Assembly (NCBI GenBank): GCA_034359265.1
Contig: CP136890.1
Location: forward strand, 92,281,501 to 92,345,500
From: Canna indica
Taxonomy: Eukaryota; Streptophyta; Magnoliopsida; Zingiberales; Cannaceae
Reading direction: 5' to 3'
Length of the DNA stretch: 64,000 bases
A model generated the notes under the pieces. It was not told the DNA's origin. It did no database searches and worked only from the letters and a program-made list of their open reading frames with translations. Of the stretch, positions 36,066 through 47,103 are shown piece by piece. Within the stretch, counting starts at the first letter, position 1. Each line of letters starts with the position of its first letter. A program made the translations under genes and the position numbers.

Positions 36066-39000
36066 ATGGAGTCTCCACCCGCATCGCCAAGGTGCGATTT
36101 TTACCTCTTTATGTTCCTCCTCTGCTTCTTGTCCTCTTTTCTTCGCGCTTCCAACACCGACGTCGACGCGCTATTGGCCTTGAAGTCCTCAATAGACCCT
36201 AACGATTCCCTGCCGTGGCGGCGAGAGGGCGCCACTGGGCTCTGCCGCGGGTGGGAGGGGGTGAAGGAGTGCTCCTCCGACGGTAGAGTGACCAAGCTCG
36301 TGCTCGAGTTCCTCAACCTCACTGGGACATTGAGTTCGGAACTCCTCGCTCCCTTAGACCAGCTTCGAGTTCTCAGCTTCAAGTCCAACTCCCTCACCGG
36401 CGTCATTCCCGACCTCTCCCCACTTATTAACCTCAAATCCCTCTACCTCAGCGACAACCAGTTCTCCGACCAGATCCCGGCCAACCTTGACGCCCTCCAC
36501 CGACTAAAAGTGATCGTCCTTTCGAACAACCTCCTTTCCGGTCCCATTCCGGTGTCCCTCGTCACCCTTCCCCGGCTATACGCTCTCTTGCTCCAAGACA
36601 ATCGCCTCACTGGGGAGATCCCAGCCTTCAATCAACCCAGTCTCCGTAACCTCAATGTCTCCGGCAATAATCTCTCCGGCGAGATCCCGTCTACTCGGGT
36701 CCTCTCCCGGTTTAACTCCTCTTCTTTCCTCCATAATTCCAATCTCTGCGGGGCTCAAATTGGGAACCCCTGCAACCAAAAGTTGATCTTTCCGCCACCT
36801 TCCCTAAGCCCAAGATCGTCTTTTGATCATGTAAATGCCTTCCCCCCCATCCTCCCTCCCACTCGCAAGAAAAGCAGCAGGAAAAGAATCATCGGGATCG
36901 TCGCCGGCTCAATTGCCGGGGCGCTATTCCTGTCGATCTGCTTGGTCCTGGTTTTGCTGTTGTCGTGCAAGAGGAAGGATAGAAGGGTGGTGGAGAGCCG
37001 GTCGGTCGGAATCGGATTAGGCGGCCGCACCAAACCCACCGAAGAAGGCAGCGCGGGAAACGGCGGCGGTGGCGGAGAAGACGGCGGGGTCGGAGCAGAC
37101 GAAGGAGGAGGAGGGGGGAAGGGCGCGTTCTCGTGGGAGGTGGAGGGGATCGGGAAACTGGTGTTCTGCGGCGGCGTGGGGGAGATGTACAGCCTGGAGG
37201 AGCTGCTGCGGGCGTCGGCGGAGACGCTGGGGCGGGGAACGGTGGGGAGCACGTACAAGGCGGTGATGGAATCCGGGTTCATCGTGACGGTGAAGCGGCT
37301 CAAGGACGCGTCCCGCCCGCCCGCGGAGGAGTTCCGGCAGCGGATGGAGGAGCTCGGCCGGCTGCGCCACCCCAACCTGGTGCCCCTCCGAGCCTACTTC
37401 CACGCCAAGGAGGAGCGCCTCCTCGTCTACGACTACTTCCCCAATGGCAGCCTCTTTTCCCTCATCCACGGTCAGTGAGTTCTTCCTCTCTAAAAATGAA
37501 AATTGCAATGCAGTCCCTTCCAAACTTTTTTTTTCACAGTAGCCCCTCCAAATACCTTCTAATGCATCAATTTAATTTATTAGTACAGTGAAAGTTGATC
37601 AACAAAGAAGAAGCATTAAATAATGTTGTTTCCAAAGGAACATTTAGCCTGATTACATGCATAAATGAGGTAGAATGGGACACAAGATTGAGATTAGACT
37701 AGATGTTTCCAAACTGTTTAAAAATGGGTTTTACAATTAAGGCATCAAATCTATAACTCAGAAAAGTTATCTACCTGTATAATCACCAAGTTAATAGTTA
37801 ATCAACCGTTTAGAATAGATAGTTGGCTTCATGACTTTATAGAATTAGAATACTTGTACAAATGGCATTCAATGCTCACAATTGCTCAATTGCTGCATCT
37901 ACTCTTTATTTAATATCTGGGAGGGTGGTTGGCTCACTTAATTAGTAATACTGGAACCTGCTACATTAAATGACCCCAATTGAGCATACTTTAAGTAGGT
38001 TTTTTAGTCCCTAATGACTTTTTTCTTGGTCAAGAAATCAAACTATAAATCTATAAGGAAAATAAAAAGAACGAAGCACTTAGCTGAATAGTTAGAACAG
38101 AGCTTTTTTTATCGAGGGCATGTTGCTCAAATTGCTCATCTTCTTGCCCCAGCTGTGCCGGGCGTACGCCCCCAATCTGTGGCGGTGGATCCTCTGACTC
38201 ATTTCGCCTTATCTTATTCCACCTACCTTGAGCTGTGTCAATCACCTCTCTCCCCCCCCCCCCCCTCCCATTGTCTTTTTGCTACATGTCAGTGTCAGTA
38301 CTTTTGTACTGGAAGCTTTCGTTCAAAATTTTAAGATCCACCAAATGGCAAGGCCTGCATCAGCCTCCAGTCAAAACAGTACCTGTCTCCCCTCTGACAC
38401 CGTTAAAATGTGTCGATGGCATCTTCTTCCAGCTCTCACTCTGAGGGGAGCTTCGCTCTGCTACTTTTATTTGATTATGTCACCCTTCCATTATAATCAA
38501 TGGTGTGCAGCCCGTGCAGGCGCGGTGAGGCTTTTTAGCAAACACCTTGAATGCATGATGGTCCATGAGTGGGTGAGGCTTTTGAACAAACACCTCGGTG
38601 ACTCGGTTTGAGTTTTTTAACTTTGAAGTGATTAATTCTTCTTTCTTCGCTTCTTTTCTTGCTCTGTTTTCTTTACCGTGCTTTCGAATTCAGAGCTTGT
38701 TTATTTCCCCTGCCGACCTCGCTCTTGAGAACAGTGGGAGAGTCACGTGGAGATCTTGTCATGAGTGAGGGGGAATTAGAACAAGATTCTTTTCATGGGT
38801 TCTCTGAATCCGAAATGTCCAATGTTTGGTCAACGAGACGAGTGTATCACTATTAGCCGAATAGGGTTCTTCCTGCACATCAACTGTTGCGTTAATTTTA
38901 TTCTTTCAAGAGAATTAAAAGACACAAAATCAAATATTTTATGAAAAAATAAATATAATTTGAACAAATTTATCAGGTGAATTAACACGAGGAATTCATG

Positions 39001-39772
39001 TTTCAAGCAACCATGTTAAGTAGCATGATGTTGTTTAATCAATGCAGGGTCACGTCCGTCGGGAAGCGGGAAGCCGCTTCACTGGACGTCGTGCTTAAAG
39101 ATCGCCGAGGACGTCGCCACCGGCCTCGTCTTCCTCCACCAGACAACGCCGCCAACCGTGCACGCCAACCTCAAGCCCTCCAACGTCCTCCTTGGACCGG
39201 ACTTCGAGTCCTGCATCGCCGACTACGCCCTCATCCCCTCCCTCCACATTCTCCCGCCGTCCCCATATGACGTCGCCGCCCCCTCCTCATCCTCTGCTGC
39301 CGCCTCCTCCTCCTCCCTCTTCTACCGCGCCCCCGAGTCGCGCCTCCCCAGGCCCGCCTTCACTCCGCTCTCCGACGTCTACAGCTTCGGCGTCCTCCTC
39401 CTCGAGCTCCTCACCGGGAAGACCCCGTTCCAGGACTTGGTGGAGGAGCACGGCGCGGACATCCCGCGGTGGGTGCGCTCCGTGCGGGAGGAGGAGAAGA
39501 ACAACGACTCCGGCGAGGACCCCGGCGGGTCGTCCGGGAACGAGGCGTCGGAGGAGAAGCTGGCGGCGCTGCTGAACATCGCGGTGGCGTGCGTGGCGGT
39601 GGAGGCGGAGCGGCGGCCGCCGATGAAGGAAGTGCTGCGGATGATCCGGGAGGCACGGGCGGAGGTGATGGTGTCGTCCAACAGCAGCGACCACTCGCCG
39701 GGGAGGTGGTCGGACACGGTGCAGAGCTTGCCGAGGGAGTACGGATCGGAGGGCTTTGCGGAGAGGGATTAA
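36066..39772 (+). CDS. LRR receptor-like pseudokinase (LRR-III, At1g60630-like)
   Basis: Two exons (36066-37470 and 39048-39772) give 709 residues of a plasma-membrane receptor-like protein. Order: signal peptide (about 1-29), LRRNT region with paired Cys (60 and 69), about five LRRs (75-215), a second Cys pair (228/236), transmembrane helix (275-300), then the kinase-like domain. The P-loop G389-x-G391-x-x-G394 and Lys410 are kept. The HRD motif is H507-A-N509, lacking the catalytic Asp, and DFG is D527-Y-A. It is therefore predicted catalytically inactive, as annotated for At1g60630. The juxtamembrane Gly-rich stretch (about 342-362) and a Ser-rich insertion after the DYA motif make it longer than the roughly 650-residue Arabidopsis protein. 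The C-terminus [14 protein letters not shown] is typical of the clade. Exons are very GC-rich; the 1.58-kb intron is AT-rich and has a poly-C run near 38254-38266. Confidence 0.95.
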
Positions 39773-40157
39773 ATATTGTTCTGGTCGATGAGGATGAAAT
39801 AATTTGTTGGGTCGTCTTCTTTTTCATTCGATTATAATTTCTTTCCTTGATTACTACTCGACGATTAAGTTGTAGAGCAGTGTAGTGTGAATTGATGTTG
39901 AGCTTTAGGTGTAACTAGAAAGAATGCAACTTTTGTTTTACCATTTTGCACTCTGTACTGTTCAAACAAAATTTATAAATGCTTGTTGTTTAAGGACAAA
40001 CCTAAAAAAATCACTTTGAGGCTTTAATTCTAGTTAACCTTACATGGAGTTCAATGATGAAAAAAATCATGGAGCCAATCTGAAACAGTTGAGACTTTAA
40101 GACTTCTTAATGTAGCATGTTAAGAGTTAAGACCATAGGAAGCCGACATGGCATCAT
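39773..40157. other. 3' flank of the pseudokinase gene
   Basis: Probable 3' UTR followed by AT-rich spacer. No gene or bounded repeat was seen before the foldback element. Confidence 0.5.
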
Positions 40158-40814
40158 GGTTTAAAAAATCGGTCGAAACGATACGATAAGCATGGTATTT
40201 ATCGATTTTTGGAGATTTCGGTATTCGATAATATGGTATATCGAGTGGTATATGTATCATACCGCCCGGTATGACATGATACCGAGCTGTTATTTTTTTT
40301 TTTTAGAGTTAGATATAATTCTAATAATATATAATTGATGAATAAATATTTAAAATCAATATTCAAATGTCAAATACATGAATAGATTTTTTACAGATAC
40401 AAGAGAATTACATTAGAATTATATTCATCATCTTAGTGATGTTGCGCTACATCTTATGTTGCACTACGCAGAGTCTTCGGCGGTCCCGCTAACCAATTAG
40501 CGCAAATTTTTTTTAGACCTTTGGATTGTAAGATTATGTCGTCCTATATTAATTCTAATATAATTATCTTGTATATGTAAAAAATCCTAATACAATAATA
40601 CCAAATAACTTTTAAACATTGCATTTATGTATTTAACATTTAAATATTAATTTTAAATATTTATTCATCAATTATATATTATTAGAGTTATATTTAACTC
40701 TTAAAAAAAAACCAATATACTATTTTCCGTACCGCACCATACCGTGTGTCGGTATGGTACGGTACCAATTTCGGCCGATGACCGAAATCGGTACCGATAC
40801 CAAGATTTTAAACC
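40158..40814. mobile_element. Foldback MITE with GGTTTAAA ends
   Basis: Arms of roughly 250 bp are inverted copies. The outer ends are GGTTTAAAAAATCGG and, reverse-complemented, GGTTTAAAATCTTGG. Next come several GGTATGGTA/GGTACCG motifs. The inner blocks read AATATATAATTGATGAATAA in both arms and then AATATTTAAAAT. The right arm carries about 35 bp not present in the left. The centre (about 40430-40560) is unpaired. No clear target duplication was seen. It lies just beyond the 3' UTR of the minus-strand TIPIN gene. Confidence 0.75.
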
Positions 40815-41046
40815 TTGCATAGCATAATGTTCATCTTCTGCAGATTGTGCATCAAAACTGTAGATAAGCAGTCATTTAACACTTATTCACATATCTGATT
40901 TCACAACCAAGTTGTCTTGACGATGTAATTTAGAGGAATGGGAGAAACATGAGGTGAAAATTTAAGATTTTGAATGCTTATGAGGCTGCAATCACTAGTG
41001 AGGACTATGGACAGAAAGCTTTGGTGCACTTCAAGGATGAAAATGT

Positions 41047-44000
41047 TCAAGATGCTTGTGAACGTGCTCGAGCTGCAGCCCTTTCTAGTGCTTTCAGGCG
41101 GTTGGCTTCCATTCGCACCCTTTGCTCTTCTGAAATCTGAATTTTGCTAGGCACAGAGACACCACTGGCTGATACTTGGTTTTGTGGTTCAGATTCCTTT
41201 GTAGATCCATGCTGATTGTCTTTGTTTTGTGATTCAGATTCCTTTGTAGATCGATGCTGATTGTCTATCTTAGAAGCAGCCTGGATGTTAGAGGAATGAT
41301 GAGCTTCCTGCTGCATGGATTGACAAGGATCCTGCATTTGTAGATGTAATACGTTAACATATAGGTAGTAGGACAACCAACAAACCTTCTTTCTTATTAA
41401 AAGAGCACCAACAAGAAAGTAATTTGTGGAAAGAAGCAAATTTGAAATATAGACTAGTAGGAAGACGATTCAATGCAAGATTTACCATAATGCTAGAATT
41501 CATGGTCTTATCCAACAAATTTTAACCAATTAAAGTTGAGCATAACGAGGGTTAGAGATAAGTAATCATGCAATAAGTTGATATTTAGAGGCTTCCTTTT
41601 GCATAGTCAGTTCATATGACTACCAGCACAAACTAATAAAGGTTGTCTAAGAAAGTACAAAATTTTATTGGCGTTGGAACATGAATTAACAAGCAACTCA
41701 TGGATCAGCTATTCCATGTCCGATCCTTAAAAAGAAAAGAAAAGAAAAGCAAAAAAAGAAAAGAAAAACAAATCAAGGATCAGAAATCGGAAGAAAAAAA
41801 GGGAAAAAGTACACATGCTTTTGGTTCCATTCACGGTTTAGCCTCTCTTCAATTTTGAAAGCTAGGGATTTGGACTTAAGAGTAGAGGATCATACCTCAC
41901 CATATTGGTATGGGAAAGACCCTAGTGCTACCTTTATTGGCGAGGGGGAATACAATTCCGGGAAGGTGAGTCCAGTGGTAGTAGATCGACGGACTAATTG
42001 TGAGAAGTATCAGACAGAAGGCACAACACGAAAATCCAATTCTCTAAAATAAGGTTTCCAAATTCCATTCGTCTTTTTAACTCAAAGCCCAATAGCTCAG
42101 CTAGAATCTGTCGAAACTGTCAAGGGTTTCAGCTCCTTTTTCCGGTGCTGTTATTAATAAGGGAGCTATGTTCCCTTCCGTCACTCCTCTTTCCGATTAA
42201 GAGTAAGGGAAGGAAGGATTCATAGATGCACAGAATCTTCTTTCGATAGGGCAAGAAGACGCTCTTTGACTCTTGTGCTAGTATAAGCTTTTCCGGACCC
42301 CAGCCATGTTAAGCATTAAAAGCGCTTCTATGGCCATTGTCGAGTATTATCGAGTTGAACAATTTCTTCTATTGGATGAGTGAGCCTTTCAGTGTTTACG
42401 GAAAGCAGCCTGGTCGCCTATACTTGGTTGCAAGAAGCTAATCCAATGCGTGCTCTTGTATCCCTATCAGTGGTTTTTTGCATTTGTTTCCCTTCCTCTG
42501 AGGTCCGCTAGGGCATGGCATTCCGTTACAGTTAGTAAAAGAAGGGGAGGAAGACTAAACCCCCTTTTGAGGGCCTTCCCTATCACCAAAAATGTCTCCT
42601 TTGAATTACTCATTGAATTGAATTTCGCACCTAAAACTATTCTAGGAGAAGTTCAAATCCATTCCATTTGGATATTGATCGGTCTTGGTTTGACATGGTT
42701 TACGCCGAAAGAGTCAATTTCTCCATTAGCTAAACCCTTTCCGAAAAGAGAGCTTCCCCTTAAGGGGAGAGCACTTCAACAAAATGGCTTTTCCCAAAGC
42801 CATTTCTTGCTTTCAACTTTCACTAGTCTCACCCCGATCGATCCATCCTTGAATGCACTCCTTCCTTGAGCGATCCTTTCTTGTATGTGGCCTCTTCTTT
42901 CTTCCTTTTCCTATTTTTTCACACCCCGAACCGTCTACCCGATGCTTCTTTCCCGCTCTTCCTGCTTTTTCAGTAAGGGAGAAGAATACGCAAGAAAAGC
43001 ACTTTGAATTGTTGATTCATCGCTACTGATGGCTTAGAAGCAATAGTTCATTATGTAATGGATCTTTCTGTTCTAATACTCTATCCGTGTTTATTTATCA
43101 AATCTCTTCCTATCTAGGAAAACACTATTGGATCAAATGACAAACAAAGTTGAGAAAGGGATGGCTTTTCCCGAATGAAATGAAACATTTGATTCATGTA
43201 GCAGGAGAAAGATTTCCCAATCCTTAGCCGTAAAGATGTGGCCATGAAAAAGGAATTAAGTGAAACAAGATTTGCTGGGTGGTAGAGTCGTGAAAACACT
43301 TTTTATTCAATATTTTGAACCTTGCTGTGGTAGAGTCATGGAACAATATGCTACTGCTGAAATATGGAAGAATTGAAATCTTAGACCAACACTATATATG
43401 GATGATATGAACGGCCTAAACAAGAATTCTTGAAAGGCAACTAGAGTCACCCAGCATAATCGGAGTCCGAATATCCGACGGTCTCCAATATATCGGATTG
43501 CCGTCATGTGATCATTTAGTCTCTAGTCCCATGAAGATATGGAGAGAATTTTGAAAGAAAAGACACAAACCTTTCCATGAACAATTTCATCCGCTGAGTA
43601 GTTAGATGAAGCTAGTGCTTATGATAGGCTCTTCTCTTGTGTACTCCCTCTATTTACTCTCACCCGACCTTCAATGCTTTGAAACCAATCCCCTTGCCCC
43701 TTTCAAACATACTCTTTGCGATTCAATCTATCTCTCATGTAAGAATTAATATCTCTCTTACAACCCCCTTGGCGGCTTGGGGGGAATTCCTCCGAGTTGA
43801 GATGGTTTGTCGATCCCTCGATAGGATTGACTTGCCAGCTTTACTATTGAACTGTTTTTCTTTTCTTTTTTGCTTCTTTTTGATTTTCTTTTGAAGCAAA
43901 GAACACATGCTAGCGGATTCCCCTGTCCCAAAACCTTTATTGGCCACTGTTTCCCTCCTATCGGCACTGTTGGATTTGCAGTTCTACCGGCATACTGGGG

Positions 44001-46669
44001 CCGTGCATATTTATGCTTAAGTCTTTCATGTTCAGTACATTCACATACTCTGCACAAGCCACTTACCTAATTCCAGAGGCAGCAAAATAACCCAAAAGAT
44101 AAGTGTCAATTGGAGACATCAGCAGAGAATGAAACCCCTATCCTAGACTCAATTTACTAGTTAGAGCATTACACGATTACTGCAACACATTCAAATGGCA
44201 GCATTTAGCAGTTGGGTTGCCCTTCAATGTTGCAACCCACATTTATTATGGGCTCGTCACAATACAAGATAAAGTACTGAACCAATAAGGTTTCAACTTT
44301 CAATGGACCTAGAGGATCTTTTATATATTTGGAGCTGGGTAAAAACTACGAATAAGATGTGCAAACTATTTTGAAAGGTTAATTTAATTAATGCTGCATC
44401 TACTTTTTCTACAACGAAAGACACATGAATGAGTCGATTTTTAATTTAATGAAGCATAGATGCCTAAAATGATTTTTGCGATAGAATAAAGGCTAAATAA
44501 ATTACTTCAGTAGCTGTGTGATATATCTCATCAAGCATCTCCTCTTGTATGTGTTCAGCTTCATGACACTCAAATGATGGATCTACTGCATCAGCAACTG
44601 GATCTGCTTGCATAGGATCATCTACAATGATAAGGTAAATCAAGTTATATACAGGAAGTCATGCTATAAATAACTTCCTTTTTCTTCTTGACAAAAAGGA
44701 GGGTGGCAAAGGAGAAAAGATAAACACCATAAATGTGCATCTAAGAATTAAAGAGTTACATCTGCCTCTGGTTTTACTGAGGACAGTATTCACCATGGTG
44801 GATCAAGTGGTAATGTGGTATACAGGAATGGATTTCTTATTTGCAGCTTTAGATGTTCGTATAGACTAGTTTATATGACCTAGCTAGCCAGCGATTGCCA
44901 TAGTTTCAGAAGTCATGCTCATATTAAAGAGGTTGGGAGCAAAGAATAAGTTTTAAAAGAAATAAAATTCTAATCTTAGAACAGTTTATGCAAGTCAAGC
45001 AGCCACATAAGCAAGTAATCACATACCTTGTTCAGCTTCTGGAGCAACTTCCTCAACAGGGGGTTCATGCAGCTTTGTGGGGTCCCCTCCTCTAGCAACT
45101 CTATCTTTCAATTCTGTGATGCACCTCTTGAGGAAAAAAGAGGCAGAAATAAGAAACTCAAGTATGTGTCTGCTTAAAAGCTTTGCACAGGCAATAACAT
45201 TATGGAACAAACAGCTGGCTAATAATACTACTATAAGGCTGAATGATTATGATTAATAATTCATTCTCAAGTTAGTTTCTCATGACCAATACATCTTTTC
45301 CTCGCAGTTTAAAATATTAATTATTGAGGACCTCAAGCATGATATGAAGAATAAGAGAAAATTGTGGCATCATCAAGTGAGACAACTATCCAGCAATAGT
45401 ATGAGAAAAACAATGCATGATATGTGTCTAGAGTCTAGACCAATATCTTCGCTGCTTAATATGGATTGTCAACCATTAGGAAAATCTTTAGATTTGAGAC
45501 AATCAGCTTACCCTGACTCGCATGGTGCCACCAACTTTCTCAACCTTGTGGATAAACTGATCAAAGGAGTAGTAAGGGATCAAATGAGAGTGCCATTGTG
45601 CATACAAACCAATCAAGTTGCCAAGATCATCAACCTGGAAGCAAAATAAAACATAAATAATTATCTAAGAAATCTGACCCAAAGCACATTCGACTTCTTT
45701 ATTTTGGGGCTAGTGTTCAAGCTGTTTTCAAACATCAATCAACATAAGTATCAGACCGTTTCATTTTATCTTCCATAAAAACAAACTTAGAATCCAGGCT
45801 AAAACCGATAGCCACACAGTGATAAAAAAAAGTGTATTCAGTAGCAAAGAAACTACAAATATGTCAAATTATCAAGATACAGGAAGAAGCAATCAGTGGA
45901 TAAGAACAATTAAATGCATATAAAGACATTATTCGTGATCCAACACATACTGTATATTAATAACCACATATTTAATAGAACCCTAAATTAACAGTTCAAA
46001 AGTAGAAAGTTATTTGAAAATCACTCCATAGACATTAGGAACATTTTAACATCTTATATCTCGCTATTTCTCACCTAAGGACAGTGTTAGAACACTATAG
46101 TAATAGGTATAAGGTATGCAATTTTTCCATGTACTTGGCATTTCAAGTTTTTTTAAAATAAATTTCTGCTAGAGGTTTCCCCTTTTCTTACCAAAAGTTT
46201 TGTTTTTTTAAAAAACTAAATTAACAGCAGAATATCTAGTAATAGAAATGCACAGATGAGTAGAAATGGGGATTCAAACAGACATCTTTCTGACGACGCA
46301 CTAACAAGAATAAAGTACGGGCACAGACAATAGCTTTACCTCATGGCCGCGCCCCCGGTACTTGAAACCGCGGGGAAAATGACGAAGGACGTAGCCGAGG
46401 CCGTCGTCCGAAAGCAACAGATCCGGGGTGAGCTTGGGCCTTGTCTTGGGGGCCTTCTTGGTGGCGACCTTAGCGGCGACCGAGGACTTCGACGAAGGCG
46501 GTTGCTGAGAAAACCTGGAGGAAGAAGAGGGAGTAGACTTGAGGAGATCCGGGTTAGGGTTAGGGTTTTCCGAGGACGACGGGCAGTCGCGAGACCAGTG
46601 CCCCGGTCTGCCGCACTTGAAGCATCCCGTTGGCGCCGCTCCTCCGTTTCCCGATCCTCTCTTCTCCAT
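41047..46669 (-). CDS. TIPIN: TIPIN/Swi3-like replication fork protein with CCHC knuckle
   Basis: TIPIN (Swi3/Csm3) partners with Timeless/Tof1 to protect stalled replication forks in the nucleus. Five minus-strand exons join in frame: 46340-46669, 45512-45634, 45027-45126, 44506-44621 and 41047-41331, giving 317 residues. A CCHC zinc knuckle (C16-x2-C19-x4-H24-x4-C29, CFKCGRPGHWSRDC) is followed by a basic Ser-rich linker. The Swi3 domain (about 75-165) contains LTPDLLLSDDGLGYVLRHFP, GLYAQWHSHLIPYYSFDQFI and ELKDRVARGGDPTKLHEPP. The tail ends in a basic helix, ALERAAARARSQAS. The plant zinc-knuckle plus Swi3 arrangement matches what I recall of At3g02820. The first ATG is at 46669; the frame upstream has only a TTG. 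Intron 4 (41332-44505) contains a block of organelle DNA. An E2F-type site lies about 90 bp upstream. Confidence 0.9.
42435..42850 (+). pseudogene. mttB: Mitochondrial mttB (TatC-like) fragment
   Basis: An open frame of 139 codons contains KTILGEVQIHSIWILIGLGL, then TWFT and ESISPLAKPF. These match the N-terminal part of plant mitochondrial mttB, a TatC-like membrane transport protein. About seven residues expected between TWFT and ESIS are missing. After PLAKPF the sequence departs from mttB and never reaches the remaining transmembrane segments. It is therefore a rearranged fragment in nuclear DNA and not a gene. It shows little decay, which suggests recent transfer. Confidence 0.8.
43030..43205 (+). 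pseudogene. ycf2: Plastid ycf2 3'-end fragment
   Basis: The sequence around ACACTATTGGATCAAATGAC and then ATGGCTTTTCCCGAATGAAATG leads to GATTCATGTAG (stop near 43199-43201). This is the end of plastid ycf2, where the intact protein finishes with a Phe-Pro-Asp-Glu-Met-Lys motif. Small indels break the frame. The following sequence continues as the plastid spacer towards ycf15, confirming plastid order. Confidence 0.8.
43308..43445 (+). pseudogene. ycf15: Plastid ycf15 fragment
   Basis: In frame it reads WNNMLLLKYGRIEILDQ and then, after a 2-3 base loss, the DNA of the ELPKQEFL region (CCTAAACAAGAATTCTTGAA). This matches ycf15, which follows ycf2 in the plastid inverted repeat. Frameshifts make it non-functional. 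Homology stops near 43445. Confidence 0.78.
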
Positions 46670-47103
46670 CTCTCTTCTCTCCCTATCTTCAACCTCCAAA
46701 GTTTAAGAAGAGGCTTTTCTCTCGCACTTATCTTCGTGGCGCGAAAAAGAAATTGGCGGGAAACTAAAGCAGCATTTGTGGAAGTTTTCCGCCACTTTCG
46801 CGACAACTAGTCGAACTCTGAGTCGCGGAAGAAACGCTTAACGTCACGATATAAGTTACGACTTAAGATTAGGTCCGCGTTGAAGCTTGGAAGCATACGA
46901 CCGACGTTACTGGATGCGTCCAGTAGTGGACGCGACCGGGACGTAGCGAATTTAGCCTTTCCTCGTTCTACGACTCACCCAAATCCTTTCGTCTCCGTTC
47001 GCCGACTCGGCTAATCCAGAAGAGGAAATCGCCCGCTTTCCCCTTTCCGCGCCGCTTGCGCCTGTCTTAATCTCGCGGCACGCCTCCTCTCCCGTCGCTT
47101 CCG
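46670..47103. promoter_or_regulatory. Divergent promoter TIPIN / PEX22 with E2F site
   Basis: Only 434 bp separate the start codons of TIPIN (-) and PEX22 (+), so both promoters share it. TTGGCGGGAAA at 46753-46763 (minus strand TTTCCCGCC) fits the E2F consensus TTTSSCGS, expected for an S-phase replication gene, and lies 84-94 bp from the TIPIN ATG. The region is otherwise GC-balanced with many CG dinucleotides. No clear TATA box was seen. Regulation by E2F is inference from the motif and the gene's role. Confidence 0.55.

Larger units (their letters stand above)
41860..44050. mobile_element. Organelle DNA insertion (mitochondrial with plastid piece) in TIPIN intron 4
   Basis: The texture changes from AT-rich intron to balanced, C/T-rich DNA typical of plant mitochondrial genomes. 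Within it lie a mitochondrial mttB fragment (about 42435-42850), the 3' end of plastid ycf2 (about 43030-43205) and most of plastid ycf15 (about 43308-43445). Because plastid pieces are embedded in mitochondrial-type sequence, the simplest reading is one nuclear insertion of mitochondrial DNA that already contained plastid DNA. The edges are approximate. The insertion is intronic, so TIPIN coding capacity is kept. Confidence 0.75.

Noticed and set aside
36827..37591. Several long frames on both strands over the receptor gene exons
   Set aside because: They are by-products of very high GC content over the real LRR pseudokinase frame and have repetitive Pro/Arg/Ser composition with no family similarity. 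The same applies at 39192-39837.
42450..42869. 139-codon open frame inside TIPIN intron 4
   Set aside because: It matches part of mitochondrial mttB and then departs from it, sits within an organelle-derived block and lacks the rest of the protein. It was recorded as a pseudogene.
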